Assembly (NCBI GenBank): GCA_030272155.1 | Contig: CP126201.1 | Location: 3,694,501 to 3,758,500 of the forward strand | DNA from: Tetradesmus obliquus | Lineage: Eukaryota; Chlorophyta; Chlorophyceae; Sphaeropleales; Scenedesmaceae | Direction of reading: 5' to 3' | DNA: 64,000 nt | Part shown: piece after piece, positions 24,159-36,582 of the stretch | How positions within the stretch are numbered: position 1 is the stretch's first letter | Layout: each line of letters opens with the position of its first letter | Made by a program: the position numbers and the translations under genes | Notes under the pieces: generated by a model | Database searches by the model: none | What the model was told of the DNA's origin: nothing | Seen by the model: only the letters and a program-made list of their open reading frames with translations

Positions 24159-24764
24159 CTATGGTTGATCGCTGCTGCCGCCTGCTGCTGGCCCTTCCCC
24201 AGGCAAGCCAGGGAAAAACTCGGAGCTCAAAAAGTAGTGTGCCACAGCATCATTGGCTTTCAAAGCAGCAGCACGCCACCCTGCATCTGTCAGCAATGCT
24301 GGTGCAGCACGTGTTGCTGCTGTCGCGTCTGCTGCCACTGCTGCAAGCATGAACTCAGCATCACTGAAGAGCCGGGGGTCTGCCAGCTGCAGGGTTGCGG
24401 CATCTTTCCGCACTGCTTGTAGCACAACCTGTGGGTTGTTCTTCAAGTTCCTGCATGCGTACTCCAGGGCGAATGGGTCGCTGTGGATTGCTGCTGCCAC
24501 AACTGCTTTGTCAGCTTTGAGGGCAGTGCTGGCAAACTGCAGGGCACTGCCGGAGGCCTTCACTGCTGCCAGTACGATGTCTTTGTCGTTCCTGCAAGCT
24601 GGTGGTAGCTGCTCCAGCAGGAATCCATCTTTGCTGCATGCTTGCAGGATGTAGTGCTTGTGCTGCTGCTGGCGTGGGTCTATGATGTACTGCAGGATGG
24701 CACTGGGCGTCAGGCGATAGTCTTCAACACTTAGTTCTTCATTGCCGTCAGCAGAGCTGTGCAT
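24159..24764 (-). CDS. DUF4116 repeat protein
   Basis: Open frame of 201 residues starting MHSSADGNEELSVEDY. The centre has successive DUF4116 units of about 25 residues, each with the D-K/P-x-V-V-x-A-A pattern followed by a helix ending in A-L-x-x-A: NDKDIVLAAVKASGSALQFA, ADKAVVAAAIHSDPFALEYA, NNPQVVLQAVRKDAATLQLA, and a fourth from SDAEFMLAAVAADATA. DUF4116 proteins are frequent in protists and algae; their role is unknown. The frame stays open upstream through an Ala run coded by a CAG/CTG tract, but without an ATG. An upstream exon beginning at the ATG at 24937 in another frame is possible, so the N-terminus is uncertain. Confidence 0.75.
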   Translation of the reverse strand: MHSSADGNEELSVEDYRLTPSAILQYIIDPRQQQHKHYILQACSKDGFLLEQLPPACRNDKDIVLAAVKASGSALQFASTALKADKAVVAAAIHSDPFALEYACRNLKNNPQVVLQAVRKDAATLQLADPRLFSDAEFMLAAVAADATAATRAAPALLTDAGWRAAALKANDAVAHYFLSSEFFPGLPGEGPAAGGSSDQP

Positions 24765-24809
24765 GCTGACCAGGACGCGAGCTGGTAGCTGTGTGCATGT
24801 TGTGGTAGT

Positions 24810-24852
<43 letters not shown>

Positions 24853-25101
24853 CAGCAACAGTAGTGGTCAGTGTGTGGGGCCGACGGTCGGTGCTGCGGC
24901 GAAAACAGGAATCTGAACAATAATGCCTCGCCGTCATGAGCGTCTGGTCACCAACGTGCGGGATGCTCCTGCTCCGTAAACCCTGATGCTATTTGAACGA
25001 CTTTGTAACTCATGGCCGCTCTACACAGTGGTAGCCGGTGTTGACGGCCAGCTTGAGACGCAGCTGATTATTGTTTACAATTACGAGTAAAGTATGTCAG
25101 C
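24765..25101. promoter_or_regulatory. divergent promoter region with CAG tract
   Basis: 337 bp between the DUF4116 start (-) and the FIGNL1 start (+). Contains about 13 CAG units at 24811-24850. Just before the FIGNL1 start, an ATG at 25094 opens a six-codon frame overlapping the main ATG. Confidence 0.4.
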
Positions 25102-28100
25102 ATGCAGGACGTAGGGCGCTACTTGCTGTTCAGTGGAGCACAGGCAGATGGTCTTCCAGCCCAGCTGCATGCACTTCGGCTGGGCGTTGCAGCTCGAGCG
25201 GAAGCGACCAGGGACGCTAGTAATGGGCAGCTGTGGCAAGGCTTGATAGCTGAACACAGCAAGCTGCTGGCCAAGGCCAACCTGAGCGATCAAGCAGCAG
25301 ATGCCAGGTGTGGCAAGCAGGGACAGCAGCGCTGCATCATCGCCAGCTGAAGCTTTTGCATACGCGCACATGCGAAGGGACAGCGATATAACTCTTCTGC
25401 AACTTGCAGGACTGCAAGGCGGGTTGCCATTGGCGCTGCCAATGGACCTCTGCTGCAGGCAGCTGGGCTGGTGCGTCTTTAGAATTGAAGTGAACACCAG
25501 CCTCAGAGCAGCAGCAGCAGCAGCAGCCAAAACTAAAAAATGAAGTTTTAACAGACATACACCTGCAGCAGTTCTGGTTATGCTCTTGCTGGTCTGCACA
25601 CATACAGCATACTCTTTTTGCCGCAAACCACGCTCATGTGGTGCCGCTGCCTGCAAGCCGGCAGAAGCATCATTCTGCAGGATGTCAGAGGTTGCGCCAC
25701 TGACATGGATCACTGCCATGCTGCCTGGTCTGTGCTTGCAGGAGCCTGTCAGCAGCAGTGCTTGCTTTGCTGGCCTGCTGGATCAGGGCGACAAGGCAAA
25801 GCAGCAGTTGGCACAGGTACCGCCAGCAGCTCCACAAGCAGCGACCCGTCTGACACGCAACCATGCATGCAGCCGTATATGTGCAGAGCAGTGCTACATG
25901 CTTTGTCTGCCTGCTGCTGGTTTTTCACAGTTGCTCTTGCAAGGGACATGCGTTATGACCTGTCATGCCGTGCCAAGCCTGCACTCATGCACGCATGACT
26001 CACACGCTCAGCCATCCTACTTCTTGTTGCTGAAAATATTGTGCTGCTGTTGCTGCTGCTGCTTCTGCATGATGTTATGTGGCAGGTGACTGCGTTGCTG
26101 CAGAGCAAGCTGGCGGCGCAACAGGCTGCCCTGGCTGGCAGGGACCAGCAGCGGGCCAGGGGAGCAGCAGCAGCACAGCAAGATGTGAGCAGGCCACTCC
26201 AGGGTGCATATACAGTGCAGGGCATTGGATAGATGCAGGGGATGTTCCCATTGGAACTGCATACAGTTGAGGGCAGCTGCTGTTACGCTTGACATGTAGC
26301 TGGGGCAGCACAACAGAACTGAGAGCACCAGCAGCATGTGTGCTGGCTTAGCATGCTTGCTGCTGTTTGCAGGACAGTGCCTCCTTGAGTCCACACTGCT
26401 CTGCCTGGTGTAAGGATTTGCACGGCATCAATTCTAGGGGCAATCTGTAAGGGGCATTTCTGTGTCTGGCTGCTGTTGTGGTTGCTGCAGCAAATGGACG
26501 TAGGTGGAGGTGCAGGCAACAGGCGGCGGGAGATCTCCGTGCCCTGCAAGGTGAGGCTGCTGCACATCACCCTAGGGGGCGTGCATGCATGACATTACAA
26601 GAAGCGCAACTAAGGGGATGAACAGGGCTCAGATTGCTGAGGTTGCGTGCAAGAACCTAGAAGGAAGAGCAGCGCAGGGCTGGCTGTCTACCCTGCAGGC
26701 ACGCTGAGCTGTGACGGATGCTGGCCTGCAGGAATTGCGGTGTGTGCTGCTGCTGCTTCAGCAGGCACTCCGTACCAACACTGTGTGATATGCATATCGC
26801 AGTGCGATAAGATCTTATCGCAATGCAGCTGAAGCTCGCCACATGCTGCAGGTTGGTTCCCTGTAGCCATGCCTGCATGCACACACATGACGGCATACTT
26901 GCTGCTCCCTGCCGGTAAACATCAGCGGCTGTATATGCCAGCGCTTGCCACATGCACGTAATGACTCGCATGCGTTTACCCTGCTGCCGTCAGGAGCGCA
27001 AGCGTGATGCAGCTGGCAGCTTCAGGCAGCAGCAAGCCGGGCCTGACGCATCCACAGCAGCAGCGGCAGCGGCCTCAGCACGCTGGGGCAGCGGCAGCGT
27101 GTTTGCGCCAGCCAGTAAGCGCATGGCAGCCGGCGGCAATGGCAGCAGCAACGGCGGCTTGCCTCCTGTTGGGCCAGGCCGCGGGGCGGGCAGCGCATGT
27201 GGCCACCCGCAGCAGCAGGGCCCTGATGAAATTGAGGATTCTGATGGGGATGATGAAGGGTTTGCGGCTGGGGCCCATGGTGGCAGCAGCAATGGCAACA
27301 GCAGCAGCCGGCCTGGTGCCACACCCTTCCAGCAGATCATGCGGCAGGGCCATGCGCAGCAAGGGGCAGCAGCAGCTGATGCAGGCGCAGCAGGTGGCGG
27401 GGGTGGTGATGGCAGCTGTGTGGGTGGGGCTGGGCGGCCTGGCTTCACGAGTGCACGTGCACAGCTGGTGACAGACTTGCGCAAGAAGGGGCAGCACCAA
27501 CAGGCCAACAGGCTGAACCAGGTAGGGCAGGCCGGGAGGTGCTGTTTGCCTCCTGGATGGAGTCCTGTGGGGTGTTACCATTGCGCTGTGTCGATGAACG
27601 CTTTCTGCAAACCATGGCATACGTGCAGCAGCTGAACTTCTGATTAGCTGTCTTGCATGTAGCATGGCTGCTGTTGCACATCACCTTGAGGTGCGGCTCA
27701 ATCGAGCAGTGTGCTACAGTGCAGGCTGGATATGGTGGAGCGGGGTGTATGGAAGCTCAGTTTACTCCTACTGCTGCTGCTGCTGCTGCTGCTGCTTCCC
27801 TCTGTTGCAAACTTGGGTGCGCCCAGCAGCAGGCAGCGCCCCGCACCGGCCTCACTCGGCCACGTGGCAGCGGCCGCCAGGCGGGTGGTGCTGCTGCTGG
27901 CGGTACCGGCAGGGGCGGCTTTGTGCCTCCTTTCGTGGGCAAGGCCATCGACCATGCAACAGGTGGCGGTGGCGGCGGTGGTGGTGCTGCTGGTGCCAAT
28001 GGAGCTGGTGGTGAGGAGGGCCCGCTGTCTGCACGCACGCTGGAGATGCTGGGAGGTGAGGAGGGTGTCGGGGCTTGCAACTTGTGCGACAGCGTGTGAT

Positions 28101-28317
28101 GGTGCATGTGCGCAAGTGACGGTGCTTGGTGCAAGGGTGGAGGTGATGCTGCCTGCTGATCCACATGTCGGGTGGCTTCTGTGTTGCAGAGCCCTAAGGA
28201 GACGAGGCTAGGGTGATTGGTCCTTCAGATTGCATCTTGATGAACCCACAGCACGTGTTCCTGCCTTTTCAGCACAATGGTGTTGTCACTTCTCTATCAC
28301 TTTCACGAACCCCAGCC

Positions 28318-28359
<42 letters not shown>

Positions 28360-30867
28360 CCCCGCAGTGCCCCCTGATGGCGAGCTGCCGCCCGAGCTGG
28401 CCAAGCACGACCCCAAGCTCATCGAGCAGGTGTGCAACGAGGTCATCGATGCCAGTGGTGGCGTGGCCTGGGAGGACATTGCGGGCCTGGAGACAGCCAA
28501 GCACCTCATCAAGGAGATTGTGGTGTGGCCCATGCTCAACCCGCAGATCTTCACGGTGAGCTGGATGATGTCATTGCTATAGCTTTATTGTGGGCTTGAT
28601 TGTGGATTTGATGATGATGGCGGTGGGGCTATATCTGCACGCGGCTTGGCAGGGTATGCAGCTGTGCATGTAGCTTTGTCCCTTGATGTTGATCAGTTAG
28701 TGTGCATGGCAGTCCGCCCAGCGCTGTGTCACGCTACATTGAGACACCTGCTGTGCTCATACGTTTAACACGCGCCACTGACACACCTCATCATCCACTC
28801 CATGCGCACCGACTCCCAATGACGACGGCCATCCACTGCCTCACCACCTGTGTGTCCCCGTGTGTCCCCTCCCACCCTGTTGCACGCTGCTGCCTCTGCT
28901 GCAGGGCCCGCGCGCGCCACCCAAGGGCATCCTGCTGTTCGGTCCGCCTGGCACCGGCAAGACGCTGATCGGCAAGGCCGTGGCCAGCAACATCCGTGCC
29001 TCCTTCTTCAGCATCAGCGCCAGCAGCCTCACCAGCAAATGGATAGGCGAGGGAGAGAAGATGGTGAGGGGGTGGTAGCGAAGTGAGGTGCTTGGATGAC
29101 ACTGGGAGGCAGGCAGACCTGGCTTGGCACCTAAACATCTGAGCTACTGCTGACTGAAGCTGGGTGCCTATTGTGCCGCATGTGCCAGTGCTGGCCTTCT
29201 GCAGCGGGGTTCTCCTGAAAGGGTGGAGGCGTGCGGTGTGATGACGTGTGGTGGTGCTGCCGCAGGTGAAGACGCTGTTTGCGGTGGCTGGCGTGATGCA
29301 ACCCTCCGTCATCTTCATCGACGAGATCGACTCCATCCTCAGCGCACGCAAGTCCGAGGGTGCGTGCAGCCGCAGACAGTGCACAGCCTTGAGGTGGCAT
29401 CACCGATTGCCTCTTGAACTTTGATCTCTGGGCTGGCTTGGTGGGAAGCCGCTTTGCCGTGAAGGACTGCTGGATCTGCAGCGGTGGTTGAGCATGCTGG
29501 CGTTTGACGCATGCGCATGTGATGTCGCCTCAAAGCGCAGCTTGCGCTGTGCTTACGAAAGGCGCCGCAAGGTGCGGCACTGACGCCTTGCTGGTACTGC
29601 CTGCCTTCTCCTCTGCCTGCTGTCTGCCTGGGCACATCTGCAGGCGAGCATGAGGCCAGCCGACGGCTCAAGACGGAGATGCTGGTGCAGATGGAGGGCT
29701 GCGACCCCACCAGCTCCTCACGCCGCGTGCTGCTGGTGGGCGCAACCAACAGGCCAGAGGTGCGCGCACAGCATCTGGGGCTGTGCAGCTGTGATCTGTA
29801 TCCTGCAGTCGCAGCCCCACCATACACTGGCACCACTTGGACAGCGCCTCCTGCCGCTGTAAACTATACGCTGCAGTGCCTGCAAGGTGTGTTATAACCC
29901 CCACTGTTGTCACTTAATGTCAAAGATTGTGCCTGCTGCTGCTGGTGCTGCTGCTGCTGCTGCTGCTGCTGCTGCAGGAGTTGGACGAGGCTGCGCGGCG
30001 TCGCATGCCCAAGCAGCTGTACATCCCGCTGCCCTGCGGTGAGGCGCGCCGCCAGCTCATCCTGCGGCAGCTGGGCCCAGGGGCCAAGGTGGCGGCTGAC
30101 CTGTCACCCAGCGACCTGGATAAGGTGCGGCTTCCCACTGAGGTCGCTGGAGAAAGTGTCAACATAGCCTGCACGTGTGCTGAATTTGCCTCCTGTGATG
30201 AGCAGTGGGCACTGTTGCGCAATATCAATTTGCAAACATTGTTGATTCAATGCAGAGAACATGCACACTGTCTCAGCTACCTCAGGGTGCTCAACTCTCC
30301 ACTGTATCATGTTGCATTAGCCTTGCTGTTATGATGGGTTTCAGCTGCCAACTTTGCTGTCTTGCTGCTCGCCTGCCAGGTGGTGGCCAAGACTGAGGGC
30401 TACAGCGGCAGCGACATGCGCAACCTCATCCAAGAGGCGTGCCAGGGGCCTGTCAGGGATGCGGTGGCGCGGGTCGGAGAGGCAGTGGCCACACTCAGCG
30501 ACGCCGACTTGCGCCCGGTGAGTAATGGCTACGCCAATGCACTGACGTTTTCTGTGATACTCAGTTGGCTTAATCATGCTTTGACGGTGTGCTAGTCATG
30601 GCATGCTGCTTGCCTCGCTACGTTGTCAGATGCAGTCTATCTGGAGTGACACGCAGCCCTGACTGACTGATGCTGCTGTGTTTTGCCACCTCGCAGGTGC
30701 GAGTGAAGGACTTCCAACATGCCGCGAAGGCGCAGCGCGCCAGCGTGACGTCTGCAGAGATTGAGCGCTATGAAGCTTACAACGACCGCCACGGCGCCAA
30801 GTATGTGCTGCAGCAGCAGGAAGGTCACGCTGGAGATGGCCCAGAATCGGATGATGACGACTGGTGA
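25102..30867 (+). CDS. FIGNL1: Fidgetin-like AAA ATPase
   Basis: Exons 25102-25307, 25410-25470, 25742-25816, 26086-26184, 26491-26550, 26994-27521, 27833-28055, 28368-28555, 28905-29063, 29266-29359, 29644-29759, 29978-30124, 30380-30517 and 30697-30867 join in phase to 754 residues. FIGNL1 is a meiotic-clade AAA ATPase that dismantles or regulates RAD51/DMC1 filaments. The N-terminal part is low complexity with a short GFVPPF motif, like the RAD51-binding region of FIGNL1. The catalytic core follows: [19 protein letters not shown], Walker A GPPGTGKT near residue 493, Walker B VIFIDEID near 548, a second-region-of-homology segment ([16 protein letters not shown]), and a Vps4-type C-terminal helix ending DDDDW. 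The acceptor of exon 7 could lie a few bases upstream, at another in-frame CAG. Confidence 0.92.
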
Positions 30868-31732
30868 TCAGCATGGTGCTGATGTGGCGCGGCTAGGAAA
30901 GAGCTTGAAGCCCAGCTGGCACGTTGCCAGCCATGCAGCAGTCAATGTGGTGGTTGTCACCGTGACACCATCATGGCATGGTGCAGTGCAAGGTGTCACC
31001 AGGGGCTGGGCAGGCTGCTGTTGGGCAGCAGGGCTCTATATGCGCCTGCTTCAAGTTGCAGACGGCCGTCTGCTTTCATGCTTTCATGCTACACTTGCTT
31101 GGCTGATCTCGCTGTGTAAGCAGTGTAGAAAGCTGAGTACTGCAATGCAGCTTGTTCTGGGACGTACCGTAGGGTGGTTGCTGCAATGTGTTGCACAACC
31201 TGCCACAGTCACTAGCTGAGTGCGTCTTCTGGGACCGTGCCGGACTTGGTCAACGGTCACTTACGCTCCCACCATCACTTGCAGGACGCGATCCTTTGAG
31301 CAGTTGCATTCATACATGACCAAATATATATCTGGCTATTGTTCAAATCACGTCACTGTCCGCACGCACTGACCACAGGACCAGTGTCGGTTTCTGTCCA
31401 TTGCAGCCTGTGCGCGTGCAGTGTTGCACTTATTTGCAAGCTCCCATTATATCCTCTAGCTTTCTGCTACACTCGAGTAGTGTTTGTTCTCTGCGTATTT
31501 CAAATCAAAAGCTGTCGAGGCGCCTTTCGCACGGCTCCACCTACATACGTAGAACCACTGATTGGTAAATGTGTTTCAAAGTAGTTGGAAAAAGGACGCT
31601 GCAAACATAAACTGCAGCAAACCCAGCAGTGCAGGAGGTGCAAGCAGTAGCATGCACTGCAGCACATCACAGTCTAAAACTCTGATGTCTCTCAGAGCAT
31701 GACACAGCAACACTAGCTAGGAACTGCTGAAC
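30868..31732 (+). other. 3' UTR and intergenic region
   Basis: FIGNL1 3' UTR, with TGTAA at 31115-31119 about 250 nt after the stop, then the 5' region of the coiled-coil gene. No coding sequence supported. Confidence 0.55.
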
Positions 31733-34700
31733 ATGACAAGGGAGCAGGAGGAGAGCAGTGCCTGGCTGTCATCCGTGCTGCCCTGCAACTTGGCGAGCAG
31801 CAATGCCTGCAGAAGCTCAGGCCAGCAGCACCAGCTGGAGCTGCACAGGCGCATCGTGCACCTCGCCACCCTGCGGGAAGAGGCACTGCTTCGGTTACAG
31901 GAACTGGACTCAGTCAAGGTGTCCCTGACCGAGAAAAAGGCAGTGCAGCAGAGCAGGCTGATAGCTGCTTTGGATGCACGTCTGTCAGCGGCACATGCAG
32001 CAGTAGACCCGTATCGTGTGTCACTGCATCAGCATGTGCAGGCGCTGGAAAGGGCTGCAGGATACTATAGCAGCGTCCTGCAAGGTTTAGTCACACAGCC
32101 AGCGTCTGAGGAGTGGGCAGCAGCGACGCAGAAGTACCAGCAGCTGTTGCAAGGGCAGGAACAGCAGCTGCAGCAACAGCAGCAGCCAACAGAGCTGGCA
32201 ACCAAGCTGGCAGCTTCACTCCAACCAAGCCGGGTGGGTGTGCGGGAGCGGTGGCATGATAACACGCATGATTGAGGGCTAATTGGCCATGGCAGTTTAC
32301 AAGGAACCTCACATGGCAGGAGGATCCTGCCGAGCAACAGCATCGCCATTTCATTCATCCCGGCCACGCATGTTGACCTTTTCACAACATCAGTGAGCAG
32401 AGATACCCAGGCTTGACATCGGTGCTTTTATTGCTTGTGTTGGCTTGTGCGACAGGTCGCTCATGTTGAGGCAGTAGAACAGCTGCGCTCAGAGACAGAC
32501 CAGCTGCAACAGCAGCTGCAGCAGGCACAACATGCGAGCGAGGCGGCAACCCAGCAGGCCAACCAGGAGCGGGCAGCCAGGTTACTAGCACAGCAGCAGC
32601 AGCAGGGCATGCAGCAGGAGCTCCAGACGCTGCGGCAGCTGGCAGAGCAGGTGGTGCAGCAGCTGCAAGGGTCCAAGCAGCCATGGCAGCAGCAGCGGCA
32701 GCTGTCAACTGACCCTGGCAGCAGCACCTTTCATGCCTTGGACGGTGCAGCAGGTGGTTGTGCCAGTGCATCGGCAGGACCTGCGCAGGCATTCTTGTCA
32801 GAGTGCCAGCAGCTGCGGCAACAGCTGCAGCAGTTGGCTGCCATGGGAAGCGCCGCTCCTGGTGCCAACAGCACTGACACACATGGCACCACCTACCAGC
32901 AGCAACAGCAGCAGCAGCAGCAGCAGTCTAGAGATGAAGGTGCTGACTTGCTGCAAGAATTGGAGCTTGGTGATGCGGCAGCAGCTGCTGTGCTAGCCAG
33001 TGACCCCTTGCAGCAGCTGCGTGCAGCAGTGCTGGGCCTCTCTCCTGGGGAGTCTGGCATGACAGCAGCAGCAGCAGCAGGTGCAGGCGGGCTGTATGGC
33101 CCTCAGCGCGGCCCCAGTGGCCTGTGGGGTGCTGCTGGTGCCTCGCAGGAGCGGCTGCGGCAGGCCTACCAGGCCATGCTGCGCCAGGTGCAGGCGCGGT
33201 ACCAGCAGGAGCAACGGCAGGCAGAGCTGCAGCACCAGCAGGTGGGTCAGCTGGCAGTAGGTGGGATGTAGCATCTGGGGCTGCACAGGAGTTGCGTAGG
33301 CATTGCATAGGCGCCAATGTGTATTCCCAGGTGATGCAGCTGATGTGGTGGGGCTGCCTGTTCTGACATGATTGACTGCCCTGTGCCAGTCAGCTTGCTT
33401 GCAGGACGCCTTCTGATGATGGCGAGCACTGCGGCGGTTGCTGCGCAGCCGCGTGCACTTGGACTTGCTCACAACTTGGGCTGTTGCTGTTGTTGCTGCT
33501 GGCTGGTGCGTGATACACAGGCACTGGCCTCACAGGCCACCAGCCATACAGAAGCCCTGGGCCAGCTCACGCAGCAGTACCAAGATGTGTGCGCGCGTCT
33601 GGCTGCTGCCTCATCAGAACAAGGGGAGCTGCAACAGCAGCTGGCGCGCAGCCAGCAGGAGAGCCAGCAGCTGCAGCAGCAGGCGCGGCAGCTGCAGCAG
33701 CAGGTGCAGCAGGTGGGCACCTTGCACATGTCACTGTGTTGCACACTGCTGCCTGGTTCCTACATGTTCCGTTGTGTGCTGAGGACTGTGATACAGGCAT
33801 GCTAGCAGCTTTCACCACACGCTTGAGCCTGTGCTGCTCAGTCATAAACAATGCGTATGTCCCTGCTTTACATCACTTGCTTTTTGTTGCTGCTGCTTCT
33901 GTTGGTGTGGCTGCAGTTGCAGCAGGAGCTGTCAGCCTCAGCAGCTAGTGCTCTGGCAGCAGCGCAGATACAGCAGGAGCAGCAGCTGCTGGCAGCGCGC
34001 GAGGAGCAGCAGGGCATGGTGGCGCAGGCCAAGCAGGACCTGGAGGCACTCACGCAGCAGCTGAAGGAGCAGGTGAGATGGACTGTGGAATTGTAACGTT
34101 TGCAGTGAGGTGCTTGCTGTGGCACAGCAAGCGCAGTGTCAGATGCAGCAGCAGTGATAGATATGCTGTTGCACAGCACGTGTCTGCTGCTTTGCTGAGT
34201 GCTCAGCCGGTTCTGCTGCCTACCTGGTTGTTGAATGCGACGCATTCCTGCACTTCTGCACTCCTGGCTGATTGACATGGCCTCTCCTGCTGGGTGCGCA
34301 TTGCTAGGCTGCTGCACTGCCAAGTGCTGTTGCCATTGCCAGCATGGTTGACCAAGCAGCAGGCAGGCAGCTGAAGGAGCAGGAGGAGCGCTACGAGGCA
34401 GCGCTGCAGCAGCGGGAGCAGCAGCACATCAGCCTGCTGCAGGAGCTGGCAGCACTGCGCCAGCTGCATGCAGAGACGTCCAGCAGCAGCATACACAGCC
34501 AAGCAGAGCAGCATCCTGCGCTGCCAACACAGCAACAGCAGCAACCAATGCCTATGGACCCGCATCAGCATCAGCAGCAGCAGGCTTCTGCAGAGCATGT
34601 GTGGGAGCAGTGGCAGCAGCAGCACCTGAAACAGCAAGGGCATGCTGGTGCTGATGACCAGCAGGAGGTGCTTGCTGAGGCCACACTGCGGCCCTTGCAT

Positions 34701-35505
34701 GGTGCTGATGAGCAACACCTGGCAGGCAATGCTGAGATTCACCATACCGCTGGCCGGCAGGGCAAGCTTGAAGCAACAACCGGCAACAGGTCAGCCAGCG
34801 GGGAGGAGCATGTCGGCTCACCCATGAGCTCCCTCATTGCAGCAGTGCTGGGCTCAGGCCCACGCGCAAGTGCGCTGCAGGCAGCACATCAGCAGCGCCT
34901 CCACCAGCAGCATCTGCTGCAGGCTAAGCAGCAGCAGCAGCAGCAGCAGGAGGAGGAGGGGGCTGCCGCCGCGCAGCTTGAGACGTATCAGGACCTCAGC
35001 CAGCAGCTGGACCAGATGCTAGGCCTGGCAGCAGCCGGGCACGGTGCGCCAGGCAGTGCTGCTGCTGCTGCTGCTGCCACTGGCAAGCGGGTGCAGTCGC
35101 CGCCACGAGCCAGGCAGTATCCTGCTGCAGCTGCTGCTGGTGCTGCTGCCGCCGGCTGGGGTGTCTCGGCTGGTTCGAGAAGCAGCGCCCTAGCCATGCA
35201 GCACTCCGGCGGCAGCAGCTGCAGCAGCAACAGGGCTCCAACAACACCCAAGCAGGCACAGCAGGGCAGGCTTGCAGCGCAACAGCAGCAGCCGGACGAC
35301 AGCAGCAGCGGCAAGTGCTTGCGCTGTGGCAGTGATGATGGCTTGAGCCCCGGGCGCTGCTGCTTCCACCCTGGGCTGGTGCCAGTGCCTGGCCCGCTGA
35401 TGTACAGCCCAGAATGGCACGCCTGCAGGGCAGGCTGCAGCCCTGATGCCCCAGGCTGCTACAGCAGGAGGGAGCACTACTACCTGCCCAGCTTCAACAC
35501 CAGCA

Positions 35506-35538
<33 letters not shown>

Positions 35539-35780
35539 GGACTCGCAGCATGCTAGGGGCTTCGCAGCAATCAGGCTCGCCCAGGAGTGTGCATCTAGCG
35601 CAGCAGCACGGCCTTGGGCAGGCGAGTAGAGGCAGCGTGGGGAGTAAGGTGCGGCTGGCAGCTGGCGGGCGGGTGGCTGAGCAGCAGCAGCATGGCGCAG
35701 GCGAGCTGCAGCCCCGCAGTGTGCTGCCTAGGCCGATGACGCCTAGGTCGGCGCTGAGGGCTTCGCAGCAGGCGCTGTAG
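31733..35780 (+). CDS. Gln-rich coiled-coil protein with Cys/His module
   Basis: Exons 31733-32233, 32456-33241, 33521-33712, 33917-34072 and 34371-35780 join in phase to 1,014 residues. Residues 1 to about 600 are mostly heptad-rich coiled coil (LELHRRIVHLATLREEALL; long LQQQLQQ stretches). After a low-complexity linker, about residues 855-905 hold a Cys/His cluster: CLRCGSDDG, CCFHPG, EWHACRAGC and PGCYSRREHYY. This resembles the small zinc-binding C-x2-C ... C-x-FHPG ... C ... H modules found after coiled coils in some ciliate, trypanosome and algal proteins. The rest is Ser/Ala-rich. A cytoskeletal or ciliary scaffold is plausible but not shown. The acceptor of exon 5 is inferred from phase. 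TGTAA at 36023 may end the transcript. Confidence 0.78.
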
Positions 35781-36517
35781 ATGGTACTAGTCAGCAGGCT
35801 TGATGCCCTTGCTGTGCATTGCTGCCGAGTACTTATCAGCCATCTGTTGCAAGGTGTTGAAGTTTCATTAGCAGGGTGGCACGTGACAAAGCAGCAGTTG
35901 TACTTTGTGTGTTTGCGTGTGTCTGCTTCGACAGTTAGGGACGTTCATTGAGGAAGCGTTGATGCTGTTGGGTTTTGGACCAGGAGCCCATGTCTTAGGG
36001 CCTTGGTGTGGCTGTGAGCTTGTGTAATCTTCAAGTGCGGCAACGTTGCAATTGCGGCGACGTTGCTGGTCAGCCATTGCGATCACAACAGGGTATCAGA
36101 CCACTGGCAGCGCATCAGGCACTGTCCCGCCTGTGTTGATGCAGTTTGAAACGGTGAAGCATTTCACTTGAAACAGGGATGACTGTGCTTGCAGCCGAGG
36201 CTCCAGACTGGAGCTCCTGCTTTTGACCTTCTGACATGTGATGGTCAAACTTCCTGCCACAGCCATCATCGCGGTGTGTGACAACGTTCTGTTGGCGAAG
36301 CTGATCGTTGCTGACGATAAATTCAGAAAGCCTGTAAAATTGTGATGTACGGCCGCACTATGCTGCGCCAACCTGTCGGCACAGCACAGACAGTGTCGGG
36401 GTTGTAGCTCGTGTTGACGCTGTTTCGCCTCTCTGGGAAGGCTGGCAGCGCTACCGTCGTTGAAGCAACATCTAGCTTACATCTGCGTTCACTGCTGCTG
36501 CCGGCTACAGCAGGCGA

Positions 36518-36563
<46 letters not shown>

Positions 36564-36582
36564 GCAGTGCCTGCTGAGCAAC
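35781..36582 (+). other. 3' UTR and intergenic region
   Basis: Contains TGTAA at 36023-36027 (about 245 nt after the upstream stop) and the 5' region of the methyltransferase gene, including a CAG tract at 36522-36562 just before the start. An upstream exon cannot be excluded; none is supported. Confidence 0.5.
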
